From Kribbella rubisoli (GTDB taxonomy: Bacteria > Actinomycetota > Actinomycetes > Propionibacteriales > Kribbellaceae): DNA of 64,000 nt. Shown in pieces: positions 1 through 8,192 of the stretch. Positions within the stretch are counted from its first letter, which is position 1. Every line of letters begins with the position of its first letter. A program made the position numbers and the translations under genes. The notes beneath the pieces are model-generated. The model was not told the DNA's origin, ran no database searches, and saw only the letters and a program-made list of their open reading frames with translations. Where the stretch lies: NCBI RefSeq assembly GCF_004217145.1, contig NZ_SHKR01000018.1, positions 310,001-374,000 of the forward strand. Direction: 5' to 3'.

Positions 1-1049
1 TCGTACAGCGTGGTCAGGATGCTGAACAAGAAGACGAAGAACAGGGTGTCGATCGGCTGGATGTGCCCCTCGCCCCGCCTTAGCAGCAGCGCCGCGACGG
101 TGACCAAGGCGATGTTGGTGACGAAGACGACCAGGAACGAGATCCCGGCCGACTGCCACGAATGACCTCGCTTCGCCGCCCACAGCCCCAGCGCGGCATT
201 GACGATCGCATAAAAGGCGACGCCGAGGAAGATCTGCAGACTGGTCGCGTCGACCCCTGGCAGGACCCGGCCGTAGATCACGCTGATCAGCCCGATCAGG
301 AAGATCTTCTCCAGCGCAGCCTCGTCGAAGACCTTCCGGTGTCTTGCCTGGAAGGCGGCCCGTTCGCGGGCCGTGGCGACCGCCGACGGCAACGGGTCGG
401 CCGCGATCCGCAACGACCAGTCGCGCTGCGGCAGCCGAGGCCGTACGACGAACAGCAGGACCGCGATCAGTATCAGGATGCCGGCAGCGAGCGCCGGACC
501 GAACCACGGCACATCGCGGATCGTGTCCGTGACGTCGAGCTTCGCGATATGGATCCAGTACTCCTGCGGCAGCTTGATGAAGATCCAGATCGCACCCGCG
601 ACGATCAGCCAGAACTTGAACCCGCCTCGCCGCGGGTTCCACCGCGTGCGGACAGTCTCGTAGGCGATGAAGAAGTACTCGAACGTATTCGGGAACACCA
701 GCAACAGCCAGCGCAGGCCGGTCAGCTCGAACGCCACCACACCGATCTGCCGGTAGAAGAACAGAAATCGGTTGATCCGGAACGCCGACAGATTCGCCCA
801 GTTGCGCAGGCCCGCTGTGTACGCAACGGACAGATAGAACACGTCCATCGCCTTGTCGTAGCTCTGGTAGAACGGCGGATTGAATCCGAACGTCTGGAAG
901 ATCGTCTGATCAGCCGCGTCCAGCACCAGACAGGCGATGATCGCCGGCAGCGGATACTTCGGGATGAACAGGGGCAACACGAAGCGCGCCAGCACCACGC
1001 TCCAGAACACGACATCGACGCCCATCGCCCCCACCCCCGGGACAACCAT
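1..1049 (-). CDS. Polytopic membrane protein, 3' end beyond window
   Basis: The minus-strand frame is open from an ATG at 1049 to the window edge, about 349 codons. It has several strongly hydrophobic segments, for example around FWSVVLARFVLPLF, LRWLLLVFPNTFEYFFIAY, FWLIVAGAIWIFI, GILILIAVLLFVV and LQIFLGVAFYAIV. Conserved-looking polar stretches such as FNPPFYQSYDKAMD lie between them. A second in-frame ATG at 1025 has a G-rich stretch upstream and is an alternative start. I do not recognise the family; an integral membrane protein of unknown function is all I can support. It is divergent from the epoxide hydrolase gene at 1142. Confidence 0.7.
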   Translation of the reverse strand, partial: MVVPGVGAMGVDVVFWSVVLARFVLPLFIPKYPLPAIIACLVLDAADQTIFQTFGFNPPFYQSYDKAMDVFYLSVAYTAGLRNWANLSAFRINRFLFFYRQIGVVAFELTGLRWLLLVFPNTFEYFFIAYETVRTRWNPRRGGFKFWLIVAGAIWIFIKLPQEYWIHIAKLDVTDTIRDVPWFGPALAAGILILIAVLLFVVRPRLPQRDWSLRIAADPLPSAVATARERAAFQARHRKVFDEAALEKIFLIGLISVIYGRVLPGVDATSLQIFLGVAFYAIVNAALGLWAAKRGHSWQSAGISFLVVFVTNIALVTVAALLLRRGEGHIQPIDTLFFVFLFSILTTLY

Positions 1050-1141
1050 TCGTGCAACGATCGTAAGCGCCGTCCCAGGGTAACGACGTCGGTCAGTTGA
1101 CGATCGACAACGAGCAGCGAACGCAAGGGGAGGACAGGATC

Positions 1142-2350
1142 ATGAGTGACACCACGGCTGCGAGCGCGCAGGGCACGGTCCGAGCGTTCCGAATCGACGT
1201 ACCTCAGGGCGAGATCGACGAGCTGCGCCGCCGCATTGACGCCACGCGCTGGCCGACCAAGGAACTCGTCTCCGATCGGTCGCAGGGTGTGCAACTGGCG
1301 GCGCTACAGAATCTCGCGCGCTACTGGACAGCTGAGTACGACTGGCGCCAGTGCGAGGCGCGGTTGAACGCGCTTCCGCAGTACAAGACCGAGATCGACG
1401 GGCTGGACATCCACTTCATCCACGTCGAGTCACCGCATGAGAACGCGTTGCCGTTGATCGTGACGCACGGCTGGCCGGGCTCCGTCGTCGAGCTGCTCGA
1501 GACGATCGGCCCACTCACCGACCCGACCGCGCACGGCGGCCGCGCTGAGGACGCCTTCCATCTCGTGCTGCCGTCGATCCCCGGCTACGGGTTCTCCGAT
1601 GAGCCGACCGAGCTCGGTTGGGGACCGATCCGGATAGGAAGGGCGTGGGACGAGCTGATGCGGCGCCTGGGTTACACGGCGTACGTCGCACAGGGGGGCG
1701 ACGTGGGCTCCCAGGTCACCGACGCGATGGGCCGGCTCGCACTCGACGGGTTGATCGGCATCCACACCAACCTCCTCACGCCGGCGCTCGGCGATGCCGA
1801 GGCCCTGAGCGAGTCGCCGCCGTCGACAGAAGAACGTGCCGCCCTCGACCAGCTCGCCGAATTCCACGCGACCGGTACCGGGTACTTCGTGGAGCAGGCG
1901 ACGCGCCCGGAGACGATCGGCTACGCCCTCCTGGACTCCCCCGTCGCGTTGGCGGCGTGGATGATCGATCACGATACCGACAGCTACCAGAAGATCGCCC
2001 GCGCTTTCGTCGAAGGACAACCTTCGGGCAACCTCACCCAGGAACACATCGTCGACAACATCACCCTGTACTGGCTGACAGGCACCGGGGCGTCGGCTGC
2101 GCGCTCGTACTGGGAAGAAGGGCAAGAGAACGCTCGTGCGGTCGGCCAGACTCCCACGCCGGTCTCGGTTCCGGTCGGCTTCACGACGTTCCCCGGAGAG
2201 ATCTGGCGCACCCCGCGCAGCTGGGTCGAGAAGGCGTACCCCAACGTCATCTACTTCCACGAGGTGGACAAGGGCGGTCACTTCGCCGCTTGGGAGGAAC
2301 CTGGGCTCTTCTCGGAGGAGCTGCGCGCCGCCTTCCGCCCGCTGCGCTAG
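1142..2350 (+). CDS. Epoxide hydrolase, EHN-domain alpha/beta hydrolase
   Basis: The protein has about 402 residues. The N-terminal part (FRIDVPQGEIDELRRRIDATRWP) is the EHN domain of microsomal-type epoxide hydrolases. The alpha/beta hydrolase core follows: HGWPGS oxyanion loop, GYGFSD, the probable nucleophile Asp in GGDVGSQV, and the C-terminal catalytic His in DKGGHFAAWEEP. Such enzymes add water to epoxides in the cytosol through an alkyl-enzyme ester. The ATG at 1142 follows AAGGGGAGGA; a longer frame opens at a TTG at 1097 but has no good ribosome site. Lid residues were not assigned, and the substrate cannot be inferred. Confidence 0.88.
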   Translation: MSDTTAASAQGTVRAFRIDVPQGEIDELRRRIDATRWPTKELVSDRSQGVQLAALQNLARYWTAEYDWRQCEARLNALPQYKTEIDGLDIHFIHVESPHENALPLIVTHGWPGSVVELLETIGPLTDPTAHGGRAEDAFHLVLPSIPGYGFSDEPTELGWGPIRIGRAWDELMRRLGYTAYVAQGGDVGSQVTDAMGRLALDGLIGIHTNLLTPALGDAEALSESPPSTEERAALDQLAEFHATGTGYFVEQATRPETIGYALLDSPVALAAWMIDHDTDSYQKIARAFVEGQPSGNLTQEHIVDNITLYWLTGTGASAARSYWEEGQENARAVGQTPTPVSVPVGFTTFPGEIWRTPRSWVEKAYPNVIYFHEVDKGGHFAAWEEPGLFSEELRAAFRPLR

Positions 2351-2364
2351 CCGACACTGAGCGC

Positions 2365-2595
2365 TTACTGCCGCTTGCCGCTCTCTGTCCACTGTTGGAA
2401 GAGGTTGACCTGTGCCTCGGGCCACGCGCCGTCGCAGGGCATCGAGCCGTGCCTCAGGCGGGCCAGGATGCGATCGGCGTGCCGGCTGACGTCGTCGTAC
2501 GACCAGAGGTCGAAGTACCTCAGCATCGATTCGCGATCCTTCTCGCGGAACAAGGGCTTGATGTCCGTCTCAAAGCCGGTCGAATCGTGGGCCAT
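2365..2595 (-). CDS. Small conserved protein of unknown function
   Basis: A 76-residue protein starting MAHDSTGFETDIKPLFREKD and containing LRYFDLWSYDDVSRHADRIL and a C-terminal GAWPEAQVNLFQQW. The ATG at 2595 follows AGGAGG at good spacing and is preferred over longer starts. The FETDIKPLFREKDRESM opening recalls short actinobacterial proteins related to cytochrome-c-like domains without a haem motif; no CxxCH is present here. It is convergent with the epoxide hydrolase gene, with only 14 bases between them. The function is unknown. Confidence 0.72.
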   Translation of the reverse strand: MAHDSTGFETDIKPLFREKDRESMLRYFDLWSYDDVSRHADRILARLRHGSMPCDGAWPEAQVNLFQQWTESGKRQ

Positions 2596-2800
2596 GCGTC
2601 CTCCTGGCATTGGAAGGCGGCCGGAGCCGCGCGTGCGGATATCGTCGTACGACAACAGAGTCGAGCACGAAGCTGTCAGAACACCAGGTGTCGCTTGCCA
2701 CGTATGGGCGCGACGTCGGGGAACGGTCCGATTTGCATCATGGAGGTGCTGGGGAAGGTCGGGAGGGGCACAATCACAGGATCAGGAGAGGGGGCCGCAG

Positions 2801-3706
2801 ATGGCCGACGACGTGATCATCGTGGGAGTCGACGCTGCGTGGGACAAGGGCCGCGCGCTCGACTGGGGCATCGACGAGGCGCTGGCCCGGCAGTTGCCGC
2901 TACGCGCCGTCCACGTCGTGGAGTCCAGGCACAGTAACGAGGACGCGTACGCTCCGGTCATGGCCGACGGGGTCTCGATCGTCCCGGTCAAGATCGACGA
3001 GGCGGCGGCCAAGGTGACCGACGAGGTGCGGGCGCGGCTGGCCAAGACGAAGACCGACCTCGACGTCGACGTCGATCAGCGGGTCGGCAAGCCCGAGGAT
3101 GTATTGGTCGAGCTGAGCGAGTCCGCGACGATGCTGGTGCTCGGCCGGCGCGGGCACGGCGTTTTCGCGGACCTTCTGATCGGATCCACCTCTGAGGCGG
3201 TCGCGAACCGTGGCCGCGGTCCAGTGGTCGTCGTACCCACCGGTTCGGACCAGCAGGAGCACACCACCGATCCGGTCCTGGTTGGTGTCGACTGGCTCGA
3301 ACCCGATCCCGATCAGCCCGCCATCGAGTTCGCCGCCGACCACGCCGCGGCCCACGGCGTGCCGCTGACCTTGGTCCTCGTCTGGGATTTCCCCTGGGTC
3401 GTCGCCTCCGACCAACCAGTCTCCGATCAGGACATCGAGCAATGGCACGACATGACCGACGCCCGCGGCACCGAACTCGTCGAACACTGGCGTACCAAGC
3501 GTCCCGGCCTCCAGATCACCCATGACCTCCACCAGGGTCACGCCGTCGAAGGCCTCCTCGCCGCCGCCGAGAACCTCAACCCTCAACTCCTCGCCATCGG
3601 CGGCCGCCGCCGCTCACGCGCCGCCGAACGCCTCCTCGGCTCCACCGCCCGGGGCATCCTCCACCACACCACCCACCCCATCGCCATCGTCCACGAACGC
3701 CCGTAG
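2801..3706 (+). CDS. Tandem-domain universal stress protein (UspA family)
   Basis: 301 residues forming two Usp domains. Domain 1 runs from VIIVGVDAAWDKGRALDWGI to VLGRRGHGVFADLLIGSTSE, which carries the G-2x-G-9x-G(S/T) nucleotide-binding signature, then VVVVP. Domain 2 runs from DPVLVGVDWLEPD to AIGGRRRSRAAERLLGSTAR and ends IAIVHERP. Proteins of this type bind ATP and act in stress or dormancy adaptation in the cytosol. The ATG at 2801 follows AGGAGAGGG. A second tandem Usp gene lies at 17223 and a decayed Usp piece at 56382. A decayed coiled-coil gene follows at 3823. Confidence 0.9.
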   Translation: MADDVIIVGVDAAWDKGRALDWGIDEALARQLPLRAVHVVESRHSNEDAYAPVMADGVSIVPVKIDEAAAKVTDEVRARLAKTKTDLDVDVDQRVGKPEDVLVELSESATMLVLGRRGHGVFADLLIGSTSEAVANRGRGPVVVVPTGSDQQEHTTDPVLVGVDWLEPDPDQPAIEFAADHAAAHGVPLTLVLVWDFPWVVASDQPVSDQDIEQWHDMTDARGTELVEHWRTKRPGLQITHDLHQGHAVEGLLAAAENLNPQLLAIGGRRRSRAAERLLGSTARGILHHTTHPIAIVHERP

Positions 3707-3822
3707 ACCGGAGGCATCGGGCGAATCGTAAGCGGCAAGATCTCCTGATCTGGTTGGGGTTGCGCTCAGGCGTCAGGAGGTGTTCGCTGGACTGTGCAGT
3801 CGACGTCCAGTGGACGGTCGAG

Positions 3823-4152
3823 ATGGACTTTTCGACATAATTCGAGGAACTCGAGAAGCGTACGTCGGATGCGCTGGCGACAGCGCGCACTGCGGCCACC
3901 GCGTCGCGAGACCAACTCCGCGGGCAGATCGATCGGGCCCAGGTCGACCTCGATCTCGCGGGCAAGGACGCGCAGCAGCAGGCGGCCAAGACAGCGGAAC
4001 GCGTAGAGCAAGTTGGCGCAGATGAGGGCCGACGCCAAGTCGAGCATGGACGACGTCAAAGCCGGGATCGACAAACGCACGCTCAGCTGGACGCGAAGAT
4101 GGCGGAGAACGACGCGGATGAGCAGAGGTTGATGCCGTCGACGCGATCGACC
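3823..4152 (+). pseudogene. Decayed coiled-coil protein gene (paralogue of 55106-55543)
   Basis: The reading starts MDFST, then a TAA at 3838-3840 replaces the Gln of the intact paralogue (MDFSTQFEALEKRT). It resumes FEELEKRTSDAL and RDQLRGQIDRAQVDLDLAGKDA. A frame change near 3950-4010 leads to SKLAQMRADAKSSMDDVKAG. A second returns to AQLDAKMAENDAD, and a third gives AEVDAVDAID, where similarity ends. One nonsense codon and three frame shifts make this a clear pseudogene. It is one of four members of this family in the window (also 25895, 41152 and 55106), and the ISL3 remnant starts 45 bases after its end. Confidence 0.88.
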
Positions 4153-4231
4153 CGGCCGCACCAATCGCCATCCATAGTGGGCACGAATCGTTTATAGGCT
4201 CTTCACAAATGAGGGTGTAGCGGGCGTTGGC

Positions 4232-5573
4232 GTGGCGGTCCAGGGATGGACATCGAGGTCTCCCGAGGATGAAGGCTCCTACACGCTCATTCTGAAAGAC
4301 CTCGACGTGCCCGACGCTACCGTCGGCGAGCGCTCCGACGCGTCCGCCCATCCCGATCTGACTTCCTTCTGCCGCCTCGACGAGCTTGGGCTGGTCGTCA
4401 CGCGGCAGCGCCTCGAGCCTGATCGCGCGGTCCTCGCGTGCCGAGTCCTCGAACCCGACCAGTGGTGTCGCCGTTGCGGTTGCGAAGGGACCCCGCGGGA
4501 CACCGTCAACCGGCAGTTGGCCCACGAGCCACTCGGCTGGCGGCCCACGACGCTGCTGGTCACGATCCGCCGCTACCGGTGCGGCGATTGCGGTCATGTG
4601 TGGCGCCAAGACACCTCCCGGGCGGCGGAGCCGCGGGCTCGGCTGTCTCGTCGTGGGCTGCGGTGGGCACTCGAGGGGATCGTGGTCGCTCACCTCACCG
4701 TTTCCCGGGTCGCTGAGGGGCTCGGGGTCGCTGGAACACCGCCAACGACGCCGTCCTGGCCGAAGGCCAGCGGGTCCTGATCGACAACTCCACGCGCTTC
4801 GACGGCGTCCGGGTCGTTGGCGTCGACGAGCACGTGTGGCGACACACTCGCCGCGGCGACAAGTACGTCACCGTCATCATCGACCTCACTCCGATCCGCG
4901 ACGGCGCCGGCCCAGCCCGGCTGCTCGACATGGTCGAAGGCCGCTCCAAGCAGGCGTTCAAGACCTGGCTCGCCGCACGGCCCGACGTCTGGCGCGACGC
5001 GATCGAGGTAGTCGCGATGGACGGGTTCACCGGCTTCAAGACCGCCACCAGCGAGGAACTCCCCGACGCAGTCGCGGTCATGGATCCCTTCCACGTCGTC
5101 CGCCTGGCCGGCGATGCACTGGATCGGTGCCGACGCCGGGTCCTGCAGGCCATCCACGGCCGCCGCGGCCGCAAGAACGACCCGTTGTACAGGGCGCGCC
5201 GAACGCTGCACACCGGTGCCGAGCTGCTCACCGACAAGCAGAAGGACCGGCTCGCAGTCCTGTTCGCGGCCGAGGAGCACGTCGAGGTCGAGGCGACCTG
5301 GGGGATCTATCAGCCGATGATCGCCGCCTACCGTCACGAGGTCCGCAGTCGAGGTCGCGAACTGCTGACCAAGCTCATCGACTCGGTCAGCCACGGCGTC
5401 CCGAAGGCGCTGACCGAAGTCATCACGCTCGGCCGGACCCTGAAGAAGCGAGCCGACGACGCGCTGGCCTACTTCGACCGACCCGGCACGTCCAACGGCC
5501 CAACGGAGGCAATCAACGGACGGCTCGAACACCTCCGCGGATCAGCGCTCGGTCGACCATCATTCAGCGTGTG
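4232..5573 (+). pseudogene. Frameshifted, C-terminally truncated ISL3 transposase
   Basis: The N-terminal part has the four-Cys zinc-finger-like CRRCGC...CGDCGHVW and continues to AEGLGVA near 4733. One base is then missing (GCT-GGAACACC instead of GCT TGG AAC ACC), and the rest continues in another frame from NTANDAVLAEGQRV to the end. The DDE residues are visible: Asp in GVDEHVW, Asp in VAMDGFTGF and Glu in GPTEAINGRLEHLRG. The family's C-terminal tail after GSALG is replaced by unrelated residues. The true start codon is uncertain. Confidence 0.85.
4279..4301. repeat. Inverted copy of the ISL3 left end
   Basis: The reverse complement, GGTCTTTCAGAATGAGCGTG and onward, resembles the element's left end at 4197-4220 (GGCTCTTCACAAATGAGGGT and onward) at most positions. 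The two arms face each other across about 60 bases. Confidence 0.55.
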
Positions 5574-5618
5574 ACGAGGACGCGGGTGCGCTCGCACTGC
5601 GCGCCCGGGCGGGCTCGG

Positions 5619-7208
5619 CTACGGGCGTGGATTGGCGGGCTTGTTGACGGCCGCGGGACGGGCGTTCACCTGCTTGGCTGGGTCGGGGCCGAAGGCGAAG
5701 CCGACTACGGCCCCGAGCGCCGCGAAGGCAGCCGCGGCGAGCAGCACACCGTTGAGCCCGTTCGCCGTGCCGGCGCGGGCGGCATGGGCGGCCGCGGCGC
5801 GGGTTTGGGGTGGCAGGATGGCGACTACCCGGGTGCCCGCGCCTGAGGCGACGGCGGCCGCGAGCCTGTGGATCGCGTCGGGTGGCGCGGCCAGGCCTGC
5901 CAGTTCGTGGAGCGTGGCGGTGCTGACGCGGTTGGCGTACAGCGCGCCGAACACTGCCACACCGGTGGCTGTGCCGACCTGGCGTAGCGTGTTCGTGAGG
6001 CCGGCGGCCATCCCGGCTCGTGCCGGTTCCACCGCCGCAAGCGCCGCCGAGGCCAAGGCGGTGGAGGTGATGCCTAGGCCGATCCCAGCCAGGATCAGGC
6101 CGGGCAGCAGTACGAGCCAGCCGGACGTGGCGGTCAGGTGAGCCATCGAGGCCAACCCGGCGGCGGCCGAGGCCATGGCCGCGCCTAGCAGCATTCGCAT
6201 CTGCACTTTGCCGATCAACCGGCCGGTCAGGAGGGCGACCGTGAACGAGACCACGAACATTGGCACCAACCGCAACCCACCCTGAACCGGTGAGTTGCCG
6301 AGGGTGTTCTGCACATAGAGCGAGAGATAGGTGATTGTCCCGATCACAGTCGCCGAGATCGCGAACGCGACGAACCCGGTCGCGGCGAAGCTGCGGCGCC
6401 CGAACAGCCGGAGGTCGGCCATAGGTGCGTGCGCGAACCGCAACTCGTACAACACGAACACCGCAAGGGCGACGGACGCTATCAGGAACAGAGTCAGGAT
6501 CGCCGGGCTCGTCCAGCCGGAGGAGTTGCCGCGGATCAGCGCGAACATCAGCGCGGTGAGCGCCGTGATGATGAGGGCCGTTCCTACCCAATCGGCCCGA
6601 CCGCCGGCCGGGTTACGGGACTCGCGCAGCTTCGCCCATCCGATCACCAACGCCATCACGCCGACCGGCAGGTTGATAAAGAAGATGGACCGCCAGCCCA
6701 GGGAGTCGGTCAGCGCCCCACCGACCAGCGGCCCGATGGCGCTGGCACCGCCGAGAGTGGCACCGAAGGCGCCCAACGCCCGGCCCAAGGCCGGACCCGA
6801 GAACTCCACACGCAAGAGCGGCGTGGCGACGGCGAACAGCGCCGCGCCGCCGAGCCCCTGCAACGCGCGGAACAACTCGAGCGCCAGGGTGGTCGTCGCC
6901 AACGCGCTCGCCAGCGACCCGATCATGAAGACGACCATGCCGACCAGGAACACCCGGCGATGACCCACTCGGTCGCCCAACGTAGCCGCCGGTAAGAGCA
7001 GCACGGCCAACCCCAGTGCGTAGGCCGCGCTCACCCACTGCAGGTCCGCCAGACTCGCCTGCAGGTCGCGCTGAATCGACGGCAGCGCCACACTCACCAC
7101 AGTCACGTCCAGCAGCAGCATGAACGCCGCCGTCAGCACCAGCAGAAGCGTCCACCGCTGCCGCGACGACGTCCGCCTGGTGCTCTCGTCGATCTCATTG
7201 ATCGTCAT
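5619..7208 (-). CDS. MFS drug:H+ antiporter, DHA2/EmrB-QacA type
   Basis: 529 residues with about 14 hydrophobic segments, the usual layout of the DHA2 family. The first helix contains the family signature LDVTVVSVALPSIQRDL (motif D1). Motif A follows as GDRVGHRRVFLVG, and motif C-like GGASAIGPLVGGALTDSLGWR lies after helix 5. It should export a hydrophobic or cationic compound across the cytoplasmic membrane using the proton gradient. The ATG at 7208 follows GGGAGGAG; longer frames upstream lack a ribosome site. The gene is divergent from a phosphoribosyltransferase, and no linked TetR or MarR regulator is visible. Confidence 0.9.
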   Translation of the reverse strand: MTINEIDESTRRTSSRQRWTLLLVLTAAFMLLLDVTVVSVALPSIQRDLQASLADLQWVSAAYALGLAVLLLPAATLGDRVGHRRVFLVGMVVFMIGSLASALATTTLALELFRALQGLGGAALFAVATPLLRVEFSGPALGRALGAFGATLGGASAIGPLVGGALTDSLGWRSIFFINLPVGVMALVIGWAKLRESRNPAGGRADWVGTALIITALTALMFALIRGNSSGWTSPAILTLFLIASVALAVFVLYELRFAHAPMADLRLFGRRSFAATGFVAFAISATVIGTITYLSLYVQNTLGNSPVQGGLRLVPMFVVSFTVALLTGRLIGKVQMRMLLGAAMASAAAGLASMAHLTATSGWLVLLPGLILAGIGLGITSTALASAALAAVEPARAGMAAGLTNTLRQVGTATGVAVFGALYANRVSTATLHELAGLAAPPDAIHRLAAAVASGAGTRVVAILPPQTRAAAAHAARAGTANGLNGVLLAAAAFAALGAVVGFAFGPDPAKQVNARPAAVNKPANPRP

Positions 7209-7449
7209 GTCTTCTCCTCCCGGTACCGCGCCATTACACGATTGATGTTTCAACCATCGATCGGACAGCAGCCCGTCACGCCAGTCGGATCCACTGGCGA
7301 GGTCACCGGTCCCGAGTTGCACTCGGGAGCATTTCGATCGCGAGGCCCTCTAGCCGTGGGACCAGTTGGCGCCGGTGCCCGCGCGGCCAGGGCGATCACC
7401 AGGGAGTACGACGGGTGCGACGGACCCGTCGTCGCGCGATCGTCGAGGC

Positions 7450-8190
7450 ATGACAACGAATCGGACGACCCTGGCGAATCCCCGGCGGACAAGGCTTGTC
7501 GGGCGGGGCGACATTGCTCGGCTCACAGCCGTGCCTGCGATCAAGACCGATCTGATCCTCCGGCTCGCGACGGTGCCGGGACTGGTTCGGCCCGGTGTCT
7601 CGCATTGGGATATGAAGACGCGGCTGCCGCTGCATCCGTTGTCCAACGAGAACGCGTACGGCGACCCGCAGTTGCTGCACGACCTCGCCGTACCGGGTGC
7701 GAAGTTTGCCCGCCGGATGGGCGCGGATGTGGTCGTTGGCGCAGAGACCGGCGGCATCCCCCTGGCGACCGCGGTCGCGCTGGCCGGCGACCTTCCGTTC
7801 GCGTTCGCCCGCAAGCCCGGATACGTGGGACACGAGGACCACGAGCCGCGGGTCCGTGGAGCCTCGGTTGCCGGGCGGCGGGTGCTGCTCGTCGACGATG
7901 CGGTCTCCTCGGGTACGGCGCTCGAAGCGTTCGCGGACGAACTCCAGAGCGAAGGCGCGATCCTCGTCGGCGTCTTCACTCTCGTCGACATGCGCGACGT
8001 CGCGACCTCGGTGGCCCCGATCACCAAGACCCTCCCGATCGAGTCCGTCGCGACCTATCTCGAGGTCCTCGACGCGGCGACCGACGCCGGCATCCTCGAT
8101 CCCGCGGTACACCAGCTCGCGGTCAACGCCCTGGTCAACCACTGGACCAACGACGACCCCCGCTGGTCCCTACTCGACCACGCAGCCTGA
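7450..8190 (+). CDS. Phosphoribosyltransferase (orotate PRTase-like)
   Basis: About 246 residues. The core is a type I phosphoribosyltransferase: VVGAETGGIPLATAVA (pyrophosphate loop region), FAFARKPGYVGHEDHEP (flexible loop) and the PRPP-binding signature VLLVDDAVSSGTALEAF. It resembles orotate phosphoribosyltransferases but stands apart from any pyrimidine operon. A close paralogue lies at 16462-17007. The start is uncertain: ATG 7450 lacks a strong ribosome site, and a GTG at 7531 would match the N-terminus of the paralogue better (IKTDLILRLATVPGLVRP versus NSDLITRLAKVPGLVRP). Its neighbours suggest a stress-linked role. Confidence 0.82.
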   Translation: MTTNRTTLANPRRTRLVGRGDIARLTAVPAIKTDLILRLATVPGLVRPGVSHWDMKTRLPLHPLSNENAYGDPQLLHDLAVPGAKFARRMGADVVVGAETGGIPLATAVALAGDLPFAFARKPGYVGHEDHEPRVRGASVAGRRVLLVDDAVSSGTALEAFADELQSEGAILVGVFTLVDMRDVATSVAPITKTLPIESVATYLEVLDAATDAGILDPAVHQLAVNALVNHWTNDDPRWSLLDHAA

Positions 8191-8192
8191 CC

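Larger units (their letters stand above)
4197..5573 (+). mobile_element. ISL3-family insertion sequence remnant, right end missing
   Basis: The left end GGCTCTTCACAAATGAGG at 4197 matches the GGCTCTTC start typical of ISL3-family inverted repeats. A degenerate inverted copy lies only 80 bases inside, at 4279-4301. The transposase frame (4232 onward) is disrupted. Similarity to the family stops after EHLRGSALG near 5551, and no matching right terminal repeat is seen before the MFS gene at 5619. The element is therefore inactive and truncated on its right side. Confidence 0.82.

Noticed and set aside
7280-7300. Inverted repeat CGCCAGT-N7-ACTGGCG near the MFS promoter
   Set aside because: It resembles the CCAGTG palindrome, but the spacer is seven rather than four bases, so it was not counted as the same site.
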